Shown here: positions 15,198 to 23,493 of the stretch, piece by piece
Layout of the letters: every line of letters starts with the position of its first letter
Numbering within the stretch: position 1 is the stretch's first letter
Virus record (IMG/VR): IMGVR_UViG_3300042154_003205
Span: 1-60,277 of that record
Source of the DNA: a virus
Direction: 5' to 3' (one strand)
DNA length: 60,277 nt
The notes under the pieces: model-generated
Told to the model about the DNA's origin: nothing
What the model saw: the letters and a program-made list of their open reading frames with translations, nothing else
Database searches by the model: none
Made by a program: the position numbers and the translations under genes

Positions 15198-15639
15198 TTA
15201 TAAAATAAAATCTAGTCAATGGATGCACCCAATTGAATCTTCGACCACCGTCTACTGTTCCGCTATAATAACGAAGTAACGGAAACTGAACACGGTCAAT
15301 AATAAAGTTATATAACGCAGAGTCATAATTTGCATTGATATCTTGTTGTGGTATAGGCTGCAAAAGAAATTTGTTTAGCGACAAATAAAAAATTCCATTT
15401 AACGGTAAACACTTAATTTCTTTATTACAAGTTTCCACAACTTGTTCCAAGTCAAAAAATGAATTTACCAGATAGATACACATGTCTCCTGCAGCACTTT
15501 TTTTTCCTAAGATATCTTCTAGATGTTTGCTATCGCCAATGTATTTAATTTTATGAATATCATTGTGTGTGACAAAATCCAGCAGCTCATGGTCTTGTAA
15601 AATCATGTCTCCGTGGTACCATTGTAAATGAATATTCAT
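15169..15639 (-). CDS. Hypothetical protein downstream of gp46
   Basis: This 156-aa AT-rich gene is not recognised. Visible segments are WYHGDMILQDHELLDFVT, IYLVNSFFDLEQVVETC, GIFYLSLNKFLLQPIP and RRFNWVHPLTRFYF. It lacks membrane helices and clear catalytic motifs. It begins 21 nt after gp46 and overlaps the next gene by 29 nt; the three genes from 13942 to 15639 look like a co-acquired set. Confidence 0.4.
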   Translation of the reverse strand: MNIHLQWYHGDMILQDHELLDFVTHNDIHKIKYIGDSKHLEDILGKKSAAGDMCIYLVNSFFDLEQVVETCNKEIKCLPLNGIFYLSLNKFLLQPIPQQDINANYDSALYNFIIDRVQFPLLRYYSGTVDGGRRFNWVHPLTRFYFINENTNKNFF

Positions 15640-15660
15640 AGTGATTAAACTATAAATTGC

Positions 15661-17742
15661 TTATGTAACATCAACATCGGTGTTATAACTAGTAAATCCA
15701 TTTTCTTTCACAACACGCAAAATATTTTCCACACGGCTGGTCAGTTCGTCTCTGTGCGATACCAACCAAACTGATTTGTTGCGCTCACGGGTCATTTTCT
15801 TCAGCAATGCCAGAGCGTTTTCTACACCTTGTGTGTCCAAACCAGAATCAATCATTTCGTCAATAAACAAAATGTTAATAGGGTGATACAAACTTTCCCA
15901 CACATCACGGAATGCCCATGACATACTTAAAATAAGTCTATTGCGTTCACCGCGACTCAAGTTGTCAAAGTCCAATTCACGTCCCAGTTCCTCGATGCTT
16001 ACACTCAAATCGTTTTGGAACTTCACGGTGTGTGGCAATCCAATTCGATCCAGATACCATGTGAGTCGAGCGTTCAGGTAACTCAAGTTTTGATCAATAA
16101 TCTTCTTGCGAACAAAACTGTCCTTGCTTGTGAGCAGTTTCAACAAGAACTCTTGATGATCTTGTATTTTGGTCAGTTCGTTAATCTTGTTGTAGTCAAC
16201 AACTTGCAATGCTTGTTGTTGCATGTCATCAATCTGTTCGCTGTAGGGATCAGTTTCAGCGTGTTTGCTGGTGATCTGTTGTAGTAAATTATTTACCTGT
16301 GCAGAGTGCTTAACAGCCTGTGCTTCTGTGTCGTAATGTGTAACAGGAGGAGCACCCAGTTCCACAGGCACATGGCCTGCAAGTTGTTCAACATAAGGAT
16401 CTGCTTCTGCTGATTTGTCCTCAATCTTTTGCTGTAAGTTTTCTACTTCACTGCTGTGTCGAATGGCTTCTGCTTCAGTTTTGTAGTAGGTAGTAGGTTT
16501 GACCCCCAGCTCGCCCAATGCTTTGAGTGAATCAGTATTTTCAATCCACTGACCGTTGGTGGACAAGGCTTGTAGTGCAGACTCTTGTAACGCCTTGTGT
16601 TTGGCTTCCAGCACACTTTCGTGAGCACCGTCATGAAACTCTTGACCACAGGCATAACACTTATGTGCTTCTAGCTCAGCAATCTCTACTCGCAGTTTAT
16701 CTGAAGTCTTTTGTTCTCGAGCTTCATCTGTGACACAACGAGCAATTAGTTTTTCAAGTTCGGCAATGTCCTTGACCTTTTGATTATACGCGGCTAAGTC
16801 TTGGTGTGCTTGTAGTTCTGCAGCAATGTCAATATGACCGAGTTGAACGTAACTGACTTTTAACGCTGCAATCTCTTTGGTTTGTGTTTGTTGCCATGCA
16901 GTTTGATATGCCAACAATCGATCATGTGAATCTGCTTGCTTTTTCTTTTCATTCCACACAGCAAGATCTTTGTGTGCCAACAGTTCTGCTTCAATATTGA
17001 CTCGGGCTAGATCATCGTATTGCCCCACAAGATAAGCCAAGTCGCTGTCGTATTTCTTTTGCCACAGCCCCTGTCTACGGCGCAGGCTTTCGATTTGTTC
17101 TTCAATACGCTTGTTGGCTTCTTGCACTGCACGTACTCTAAACTCTTCAGAGGTAATTGAGTCTTTGGTGGCCTTGTTGAGTTCCTTGATACGCTCAGCA
17201 CGTTCACTCAATACTGTAATACCCAACAACTGCTCAATTATGGTACGTTGTTCGTTGGCTTTCAAACTCAAGAACGGCTCTGTGTAGGTGTTCAAGGCCA
17301 GGATATGTTTGAACATGTCATGGCTCATGCCAAACACACGTTCAATAGCATCTTGTGTTTCACGACTGTCACCTTGGGCATCGTCTGTGGCAGTTTGTTC
17401 TTCGCTGTCCACATAGAAGCGCAACACATTGGGCTTGCGCCCACGTTCAATCTTGTATGTTTTACCATTCACAGCAAAGTCAAGACTGACCAACATGCCT
17501 TTGCCATTGGTTTTGTTTACCAGATTGTCCTTGCGAATATTGCTTAGAGCATTGCCGTATAATGCATAACTCAGTGCATTGATGATTGTGGTCTTGCCTG
17601 TGCCGTTACGAGATCCGTCACCGCCTAGGTCCAAGTTCTCACCCAGTACCAAGGTAAGGTCTTGACGGTCAAAGTCAATACCCTGTGTGGCATTGCCCAC
17701 ACTCATAAAGTTCTTAACGGTAAGATTTTTAATTTGGATCAT
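15661..17742 (-). CDS. gp46: Recombination endonuclease subunit gp46 (SbcC/Rad50 family)
   Basis: This 693-aa SMC-type ATPase pairs with gp47 to resect DNA ends for recombination-dependent replication. It has Walker A in GSRNGTGKTT (about residues 43-52), a zinc-hook CYACGQ at about 361, the ABC signature LSRGERNRL at about 597 and Walker B in ILFIDEMIDS at about 624, followed by the D-loop GLD and the switch His in LVSHRDEL. Two long coiled-coil arms flank the hook. T4 gp46 is about 560 aa, so the arms are longer here. The arms contain internal repeats; see the findings. It overlaps the SGNH-like gene by 14 nt, and three genes separate it from gp47, unlike the tight T4 pair. Confidence 0.95.
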   Translation of the reverse strand: MIQIKNLTVKNFMSVGNATQGIDFDRQDLTLVLGENLDLGGDGSRNGTGKTTIINALSYALYGNALSNIRKDNLVNKTNGKGMLVSLDFAVNGKTYKIERGRKPNVLRFYVDSEEQTATDDAQGDSRETQDAIERVFGMSHDMFKHILALNTYTEPFLSLKANEQRTIIEQLLGITVLSERAERIKELNKATKDSITSEEFRVRAVQEANKRIEEQIESLRRRQGLWQKKYDSDLAYLVGQYDDLARVNIEAELLAHKDLAVWNEKKKQADSHDRLLAYQTAWQQTQTKEIAALKVSYVQLGHIDIAAELQAHQDLAAYNQKVKDIAELEKLIARCVTDEAREQKTSDKLRVEIAELEAHKCYACGQEFHDGAHESVLEAKHKALQESALQALSTNGQWIENTDSLKALGELGVKPTTYYKTEAEAIRHSSEVENLQQKIEDKSAEADPYVEQLAGHVPVELGAPPVTHYDTEAQAVKHSAQVNNLLQQITSKHAETDPYSEQIDDMQQQALQVVDYNKINELTKIQDHQEFLLKLLTSKDSFVRKKIIDQNLSYLNARLTWYLDRIGLPHTVKFQNDLSVSIEELGRELDFDNLSRGERNRLILSMSWAFRDVWESLYHPINILFIDEMIDSGLDTQGVENALALLKKMTRERNKSVWLVSHRDELTSRVENILRVVKENGFTSYNTDVDVT

Positions 17743-18445
17743 GTGTTAGAATACTGTTTGCTACAGCCTTGTGTCCTTCAGATAGAAGATGCCGCGTTGG
17801 CCCAATTGGATATACTCTAGTCAAGGCGTCAATGTTCCACTCGCCCCATTTGTAAAACTTTGAAAAGTCAATTTGGCCTAGTAACGTTTGGATCTCAACA
17901 TGCTCAGCATATAGTTGATCATCGTTCATTAAGTCAAAACACAAAAGTGATTTTACACTATTATTAAAGTCTTGCCAACCGGAACTCCACCTATCTATAT
18001 GATTATCGGCAGAATTCAGCATGAGATATTTTTTTGACTTGCTTTCTAAAAATGTTCGTAACAAAATAATTTGTTGCAACCACAACTTGAATGCATAAAG
18101 TTCGTTATGCCAAAAAGTATAATGTATTTTACCATAGTCGTAGTAGCTAGGATCGTTTCCGTACATGGTGTTACTCAGTAATCGATTGAAGTTGATTTCG
18201 TGATTGTTATCTTCTCGATATCGAGTAAATCGATTGGTAAAGGTCCATGCAATGTAAAATTCATCAAACTCGTCAACATGTTTGATAGTGTGATACATGA
18301 TACGTTCGTTGGTGCCACCACTTACTGCAACGTTTAAAAATTCTTTGTTTCTTGCTCTAGCAACCAACGCTGGCCAGGCCAAAGTATGTGGGTCATCCAA
18401 GTCATCGCCATATGTATGGCTACACCCGATAAAAAATAAGCTCAC
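17729..18445 (-). CDS. SGNH/GDSL-like hydrolase family protein (DUF6071-like)
   Basis: This 238-aa protein starts FFIGCSHTYGDDL, where the Ser in GCSHT is the likely nucleophile in block I. It has NVAVSGGTNERIM (about residues 37-49, block II Gly and block III Asn) and ends with LLSEGHKAVANSI, which places a His in the block V position. Phage proteins of this type are often labelled DUF6071; their substrates are unknown, though SGNH enzymes usually remove acyl groups from sugars or lipids. The start is GTG at 18443-18445, chosen because GAGGAG lies 6 nt upstream. It overlaps gp46 by 14 nt. Confidence 0.7.
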   Translation of the reverse strand: MSLFFIGCSHTYGDDLDDPHTLAWPALVARARNKEFLNVAVSGGTNERIMYHTIKHVDEFDEFYIAWTFTNRFTRYREDNNHEINFNRLLSNTMYGNDPSYYDYGKIHYTFWHNELYAFKLWLQQIILLRTFLESKSKKYLMLNSADNHIDRWSSGWQDFNNSVKSLLCFDLMNDDQLYAEHVEIQTLLGQIDFSKFYKWGEWNIDALTRVYPIGPTRHLLSEGHKAVANSILTHDPN

Positions 18446-18455
18446 ACAAATCTCC

Positions 18456-18560
18456 TCATTTGTAAAGATATGGATCCTCGTGTTTAGACTCTTTAAGTTT
18501 TTTCCTAAACTTATAGTCTAACACAATGCGAAACCAGATAGATTTGAACAGTTTAATCAT
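18456..18560 (-). CDS. Small basic protein, 34 aa
   Basis: The frame encodes MIKLFKSIWFRIVLDYKFRK, then a charged end (KESKHEDPYLYK). It is short and basic with an aromatic N-terminal helix, possibly membrane-associated. I believe it is real because its ATG overlaps the TGA of the methyltransferase (ATGA), as in the other joins of this operon, and it fills the only gap between coupled genes. I recall similar short proteins ending in DPxxYK in marine phages. Function is unknown. Confidence 0.6.
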   Translation of the reverse strand: MIKLFKSIWFRIVLDYKFRKKLKESKHEDPYLYK

Positions 18561-19246
18561 AATTTTTTGAACACATAAGTTATTAGCCCACCGTTGCGAT
18601 AGTTGAAGATAGATTTGATAGCAGTAAGTAAACCTATTTTTGGGTATGAATCAACAAGGGCAAACGGGCTAAACATAGACTTGACTTGAGAGCATAAAAA
18701 ACTAGTCTCATACGGCACCAACTCTTGATCGATTTTAAGTATCTTGCTTTTGTAGTCTATGTTAACTATTTTTTTTAATAATTTGCCACCAGGATGGTAC
18801 AGACCTACTATCAACGTGCCACCAGATTTAACTAACAATTTTATTTTTTCTACAGCATTGTTATGCATTGGAATATGATGCAGTACCCCTTGGCAAATTA
18901 CAATGTCAAATTGTGTGCTACTATCAAACTGTAGTACATCTTGTTTTTTGTAAGTGACATTTGTTATGTCATTTAATTTTGCATAGTTGTTTGCGTAATC
19001 AATTGCATCCGAAAAGTCTACTCCAGTGAACTGGCAATCCTGATATCTACTGGCAAACAAATTACTGATCAACCCAGTCCCGCACCCAAGATCTAATACA
19101 TGACTGCCAGAAGTCAAGTGTTGATCGATTAGCAATAGATATGGATTTTTAATCTGATCTTTGTGATATGACAGACTCTCTTTGGTATAATGCCCTGGAA
19201 ATTGATTCTGATTGTAAAATTGTTTTATGTTTTCTGGGTTAATCAT
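18557..19246 (-). CDS. Class I SAM-dependent methyltransferase
   Basis: This 229-aa protein has the SAM-binding motif LDLGCGTG at residues 51-58, the acidic end of strand 2 in FTGVDFSDAID (about 73-83), QDVLQFD after it, and FDIVICQGVLHHIP (about 113-126), typical of the Methyltransf_11/25 families. GGTLIVGLYHPGG follows. The target cannot be told. The C-terminal third (LVDSYPKIGLLTAIKSIFNY) is hydrophobic. It is joined to gp47 and to the 34-aa gene by 4-nt overlaps and is clearly more AT-rich than gp47, which suggests it was inserted into the recombination operon. Confidence 0.85.
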   Translation of the reverse strand: MINPENIKQFYNQNQFPGHYTKESLSYHKDQIKNPYLLLIDQHLTSGSHVLDLGCGTGLISNLFASRYQDCQFTGVDFSDAIDYANNYAKLNDITNVTYKKQDVLQFDSSTQFDIVICQGVLHHIPMHNNAVEKIKLLVKSGGTLIVGLYHPGGKLLKKIVNIDYKSKILKIDQELVPYETSFLCSQVKSMFSPFALVDSYPKIGLLTAIKSIFNYRNGGLITYVFKKL

Positions 19247-20256
19247 AAGGTCTGATAAATCTTCAGTAGCAGTTTGTTGTCATAGAATTCGCTCTCAATA
19301 TTTGTGAGTTGATCGGTAACAATCTGGTCCACTGATTCAAATTTGACATCACCTGGCGCCAGGTCCACATCCACGCCCGAAGTCTTGTTGGGTATCAGGG
19401 CCATTTCACGCAGACTATAATCCTTGATAAATGTTTCTTTGATAAAATTGGCTTCTTCATAACTGATCTCAATGTCCAAGTTCACACGCACATGCATTTT
19501 AGGTGCAAGCAACGTGGCTGCATTGTCAATTAGATTGGCAAGCCCGTGTACCCTGTATCTGGGCTGATTGGGCCATGCATGAAACTCGGGCTCTTTGCCC
19601 CATTCCAAGATCATCATGCCACGTTCATCATCACCGGCATCAGCATAGTTGTGTGGGAAGCAGTTGCCAATGTAAGTGATGTTGTTGGCTGTTTGACGTT
19701 TGTGGAAGTGTCCGGTAAACACATGATCAAAACCACCAAAGTCTCCGCGCTGTACTGTGCCATGATCTGGCATTTGTACCATGGCGTTCATGTAGTAGCC
19801 GGGCAGTTCAAAATGCCCAAATATATATTTACCCTTTAGTTTGGGTATGCGTTTGTGGTCATCGCCGCATAGCCAAGGAGCAATAACAACGTCACCATGA
19901 CTGAACCAATCATTGCAAATTTGAACTTTCGGCAAATGTTTGGCCCACTCCACACTTTGAATATCGCGCTTGTCTCGATAATAAAGATCGTGATTGCCAG
20001 GAATGAAATATACCCGATCAAAGTTGTCATTCATGTGCTCCAGGGCCCGGAGGCTGTAGCTCAGGGTAACAATATTTAAGCTGGCCCTGTTGTTGTGCCA
20101 GTCTCCTAGGAACATGCAAGTTTCGCAACCTTGTTCTTTTGCAGTGGCAGTGGCCCATTTGACGAAATCCAAACAGTCGTCATTGTGTGTTTGACTGTTA
20201 GACTTCAATCCAAAATGTATGTCTGTGAAGACTGCGGCTTTTTTAAATAGGTTCAT
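19243..20256 (-). CDS. gp47: Recombination endonuclease subunit gp47 (Mre11/SbcD family)
   Basis: This 337-aa metallophosphoesterase carries all the expected metal-binding motifs: TDIHFG (11-16), GDWHN (51-55), GNHD (87-90), GHFE (147-150) and GHFH (182-185). With gp46 it forms the nuclease-ATPase complex that processes DNA ends. Its length equals T4 gp47. The C-terminal region (about 250-337) would bind the gp46 coiled coil. It is coupled by 4-nt overlaps to genes on both sides. Its composition is nearer to gp46 and the structural genes than to the accessory genes between them. Confidence 0.95.
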   Translation of the reverse strand: MNLFKKAAVFTDIHFGLKSNSQTHNDDCLDFVKWATATAKEQGCETCMFLGDWHNNRASLNIVTLSYSLRALEHMNDNFDRVYFIPGNHDLYYRDKRDIQSVEWAKHLPKVQICNDWFSHGDVVIAPWLCGDDHKRIPKLKGKYIFGHFELPGYYMNAMVQMPDHGTVQRGDFGGFDHVFTGHFHKRQTANNITYIGNCFPHNYADAGDDERGMMILEWGKEPEFHAWPNQPRYRVHGLANLIDNAATLLAPKMHVRVNLDIEISYEEANFIKETFIKDYSLREMALIPNKTSGVDVDLAPGDVKFESVDQIVTDQLTNIESEFYDNKLLLKIYQTL

Positions 20257-21143
20257 ATGGTGTAGAGTAGTTCCTTCAAGTGTACACTATTTGTGGGGAA
20301 CTTGTCAAGTTCATGACACCTTATTTCATAGCCTAAATTCCTCAGTTGCCATTGAACATAAGATTCGCTGGCCAATGGCAGGTTTTGATCAGACCAGTCA
20401 AACTCAAAATTGTTCACAATGGAATCAACAATGTTTTTGCACAGCTGATCTTGATTGTTATGTATCTGCAGTTGTAAATTTGTTTCATGATATGGTAGCA
20501 AATCAGAAATTGGTCTAACAAAATTGAGATCAAGTGCTTGTTGTAATCGGGACATGACCGATTCAAAGTTGTATAATAAATCTTTTATGAGTATATCGTG
20601 CGACCTTGGATGTTTCCACGCATCCAAATGATACCACTCAACTTGATCGTACCAAGCAGGCATTAGATAAAAACTTAAAAATTCTCTGCGAATCCATGTG
20701 GGAATTTCTTCAATTGGTGTATTGCTGACTGCCCAATTTGAATAAATTTTTGATACGTCTATTGATGTGGAAAAATGGTGCGACCACCAATCATGCCATG
20801 GTTTGGAAAGATAATTGTTCACACTCAACATCATGCTGTCTCGGTCTGGATACAAGTAAATGATGTTGGACACCGACTCTAAGATCTCTGTTAAATTGTT
20901 TGTTAACAATTCTTCAGCTGATGTCTTGGGGTGCAGTCTTACAAATTTGTGTTGATTGTTGGTTGACAAGTAGTTGCGCCAGTCCAGCATTCCTGACAAA
21001 AAATTTCCTTCAAACCCATGACTGCTGCCATCGGTGTTGAATGGTGCTCGAATGACGTCTGTAGAACACAGCGTGGTCAAACACCATTCAACATAAGTGC
21101 CGTAGCTGCCAGCACTGTAAATTATAGGAACAGTGCTGATCAT
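20253..21143 (-). CDS. Sulfotransferase-like P-loop protein
   Basis: This 296-aa protein begins with VPIIYSAGSYGTYVEWCLTT (about residues 5-24), a strand, glycine-containing loop and helix that suits the PAPS-phosphate-binding element of sulfotransferase-like phage proteins. FVRLHPKTSAEELL (about 67-80) and NIIYLYPDRDSMML (about 93-106) would be the following strands, with the Arg and Ser there in the positions that bind the PAPS 3'-phosphate. It is related in layout to the protein at 13942-14691. A sulfate-transfer role is a hypothesis. It lies between gp55 and gp47 with 4-nt overlaps on both sides. Confidence 0.5.
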   Translation of the reverse strand: MISTVPIIYSAGSYGTYVEWCLTTLCSTDVIRAPFNTDGSSHGFEGNFLSGMLDWRNYLSTNNQHKFVRLHPKTSAEELLTNNLTEILESVSNIIYLYPDRDSMMLSVNNYLSKPWHDWWSHHFSTSIDVSKIYSNWAVSNTPIEEIPTWIRREFLSFYLMPAWYDQVEWYHLDAWKHPRSHDILIKDLLYNFESVMSRLQQALDLNFVRPISDLLPYHETNLQLQIHNNQDQLCKNIVDSIVNNFEFDWSDQNLPLASESYVQWQLRNLGYEIRCHELDKFPTNSVHLKELLYTI

Positions 21144-22036
21144 TCTTCATAGGTGGTGGTCACTGGGCCACTCATAGCTGCCATACTGGCTCGTCCAGAA
21201 TTCTGGCGTGTCCATGAAGGATTCAAGCCGTTCATTTCTAAAATGTCATCACGGATGTTTTGATTTTTCTTTTCAATGTTCAAGATGCGAGTAAAGCTAT
21301 TAGTGATAGCGGCAGTATAATACGCAAAAGGATTCTGCGATTTTGATTCGTCGAATTGCAAGCCGATTTGACTGAGTTGTAACAGGGCTTGTCCGCGCAT
21401 TTCTTCATTGTAAGTGTATCCTCTCCAGTTGGATCTTGTGGCATAACGTTCACACAGTTTCATAAACATAGTGGCCAGTTTGCGTGTCATGTTGCCATGA
21501 TCCTTGGAAAACTCGCCAGAGTCCAAATCACCACGCCAGTGGCTTTTGCCCACCAGCACAGGGTTCTTGTCCTCGTCTAGCCTGTAATGCCAGAACGGGG
21601 GAAAGTTCACTCGCATGTGTGTGGGGTCCAGCACAACGTCCTCAACAAGATCCGCCAGCGGATCTTCTACAACATCATCCAAGTCCAAGATGTCTTCGAT
21701 CTTTTTCTTTTTAGTGGCAGTTTTTGGTATTTTTTTGGGTGCCATGGGTATGTGTTCCCAAGTCATAATGCGGAAAACCACTTCTGTATTGGGTATTTTT
21801 TTGGGATCAATCACTTCACCAGTCTCGCGCTTGTGACGGTCAGCACGATTGCGGCGTGCTTCTGCAATGGTCTTTTGATTGATTTTGTCCACTGAGGGCA
21901 GGATCATGTCAAACTGATGATCAGTTGTTCTGTCTCGAAAAGCACAGTAGGTGTTTTTGCTGAGATGGATTTCTTTCAAGATGTCACGGTTGTTAAGGTA
22001 GTTGACCTTGGCAGCGGGTTTGGCAATTAGTGTCAT
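21140..22036 (-). CDS. gp55: Late-transcription sigma factor gp55
   Basis: This 298-aa protein resembles gp55, which recruits RNA polymerase to TATAAATA late promoters. The C-terminal part contains MFMKLCERYATRSNWRGYTY and FDESKSQNPFAYYTAAITNS with FTRILNIEKKNQNIRDD (about residues 195-270), the sigma region 2-like core seen in marine T4-like phages. The first 120 residues are an unusually long basic N-terminal extension (T4 gp55 is 185 aa). I start at 22036 (MTLIAK): the sigma70-type promoter at 22064-22091 would begin transcription near 22057, so a TTG-initiated longer form from 22081 would lie upstream of the message. GGAG stands 11 nt before the ATG. It heads the minus operon. Confidence 0.85.
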   Translation of the reverse strand: MTLIAKPAAKVNYLNNRDILKEIHLSKNTYCAFRDRTTDHQFDMILPSVDKINQKTIAEARRNRADRHKRETGEVIDPKKIPNTEVVFRIMTWEHIPMAPKKIPKTATKKKKIEDILDLDDVVEDPLADLVEDVVLDPTHMRVNFPPFWHYRLDEDKNPVLVGKSHWRGDLDSGEFSKDHGNMTRKLATMFMKLCERYATRSNWRGYTYNEEMRGQALLQLSQIGLQFDESKSQNPFAYYTAAITNSFTRILNIEKKNQNIRDDILEMNGLNPSWTRQNSGRASMAAMSGPVTTTYEE

Positions 22037-22063
22037 CAGCGGGGTTTCTCCAGATATGTACTT

Positions 22064-22091
22064 ATTGTAGCACAAATACAACGTTTGTCAA
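22064..22091 (-). promoter_or_regulatory. Sigma70-type promoter for gp55 and the minus operon
   Basis: On the minus strand, TTGACA (22086-22091, perfect) and TACAAT (22064-22069) are separated by 16 bp. This is a strong host-type promoter and contrasts with the late boxes elsewhere. It would make gp55 before late transcription starts and probably drives the whole coupled operon to 10026. Confidence 0.75.
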
Positions 22092-22121
22092 CCTTTCTTT
22101 AAGTGTGTGGTTTTTAATTTG

Positions 22122-22129
22122 GGTAAATA
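22122..22129 (+). promoter_or_regulatory. Late promoter for the tube-cap gene (GGTAAATA)
   Basis: GGTAAATA is 17 nt before the ATG at 22147 and followed by ACAGATAGGAACATAAA, which includes an AGGA ribosome site. It is divergent from the gp55 promoter, so the 110-bp gap holds an early-type and a late-type promoter pointing apart. Confidence 0.5.
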
Positions 22130-22146
22130 ACAGATAGGAACATAAA

Positions 22147-23493
22147 ATGGCAACACCGGCTCAGTTACAAGCACAGGCAGCATTGTTAGAACAACAGATT
22201 GCACGGCTCACACAACAGATATCAGCTGCTGACACACCGCCACAACAACAACAGGCGTTGATCATTCAGCGCGGACAGGCCCTAAATGATCTTGTGGTTG
22301 TTCAACAAGAAATCACATCTTTCACGCAGCAAAGCAATCCGCCTGATCCTAACGTGCCTGTGGCCGCTGGACCCGTAGATTCTGCGCCCACGGTGTTCCA
22401 ACCTCCTGCTGTGCCTGGTTCGGCAGCTGCTGGGCCAGCGTTCAATCAAGGCAATCTTGGCACAAGAGCAGAACCTGTGTCGCAAGCTGACCCCAATGCT
22501 GCTTTAACTATTGAACAAACTCAACAAAATGTGCTTACTGCTATTAACAAACCTGCACCTGTGGAAACAGGGCCCAGCAGCGGGTATTACACTGCGGCAA
22601 CAGCTGAGCAAAACAAAGCCAACGAGTTAAATTTTGGTAGAGACGCTGCATTTGACGCAGCACAAGAAGAACAACTCAAGCGTGAGGCAGCAGTAGCGGC
22701 CGAGTTTCAATCGCCTGCCAACGGCGACTGGCGTGTGCGCCTGCGACTGGCACCCGGAGCCTCGTACCTGTACAAAGATAAGGATGTGGCGACCAGCATA
22801 TTAGCACCACTGGCAGCCAGTGGCGGTGTGGTGTTTCCCTACATGCCCAACATTACCACCTCGTACAATGCCAACTATGATCAAACAGACCTCACACACT
22901 CAAATTATCGAGGACAGTTTTACAAAAGTTCATATGTGGGCGATATCAACATCAGTGGAGAATTCACTGCACAAGACACAGCTGAAGCCAATTACTTGTT
23001 GGCAGTGATACATTTCTTTCGTTCAGTGACCAAGATGTTCTACGGGGCCAAAGATGATTTTCGCGGCACTCCACCTCCCTTGGTATATCTTATTGGCCTG
23101 GGACAGTACCAGTTCAACAACCAACCCTGTGTGGTCAGAACATTCAACTACAGCATGCCCAACAACTGTGACTACATTCGAACCAAGCCCAACAACTACA
23201 ATGTGAACCTGGGTGATCGACAAACCAAGACACAAACTGGCCTCAATCCCATTGAGGCTGTGATTGCTCGACTGCGTACTGCTGCATTGCCCAAAGGGGC
23301 GTTGCCCAATGTTCCGGCACAGACTTTGCTGGATCTACAAAGCATAAACATGATTGACAATAGTACCTATGTTCCCACTCGTTGTGAAATAAGCATCACC
23401 CTCATGCCCATACAAACACGCAACCAACAAAGCACGTTGTTCAACATGAAAGAATATGCCAGTGGACAATTGCTAAAAGGAGGGTTCTGGTAA
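22147..23493 (+). CDS. Baseplate tail-tube cap protein, gp48-like
   Basis: At 448 aa, the C-terminal two-thirds (from about residue 190, GDWRVRLRLAPGASYLY) match a conserved marine T4-like baseplate protein: SNYRGQFYKSSYVGDINISG, AEANYLLAVIHFFRSVTKMF and the ending YASGQLLKGGFW are hallmarks I recall for proteins labelled tube cap (gp48 or gp54). The first 190 residues are a Q/A/P-rich, partly coiled-coil extension not needed for the fold. The cap would join the baseplate hub to the tail tube. It is first in the plus-strand tail operon, and its TAA overlaps the next ATG (TAATG). Confidence 0.7.
   Translation: MATPAQLQAQAALLEQQIARLTQQISAADTPPQQQQALIIQRGQALNDLVVVQQEITSFTQQSNPPDPNVPVAAGPVDSAPTVFQPPAVPGSAAAGPAFNQGNLGTRAEPVSQADPNAALTIEQTQQNVLTAINKPAPVETGPSSGYYTAATAEQNKANELNFGRDAAFDAAQEEQLKREAAVAAEFQSPANGDWRVRLRLAPGASYLYKDKDVATSILAPLAASGGVVFPYMPNITTSYNANYDQTDLTHSNYRGQFYKSSYVGDINISGEFTAQDTAEANYLLAVIHFFRSVTKMFYGAKDDFRGTPPPLVYLIGLGQYQFNNQPCVVRTFNYSMPNNCDYIRTKPNNYNVNLGDRQTKTQTGLNPIEAVIARLRTAALPKGALPNVPAQTLLDLQSINMIDNSTYVPTRCEISITLMPIQTRNQQSTLFNMKEYASGQLLKGGFW

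Noticed and set aside
22037-22081. Longer gp55 beginning with TTG at 22081
   Set aside because: The -10 box of the strong promoter lies inside that stretch, so the start would be upstream of the transcript.
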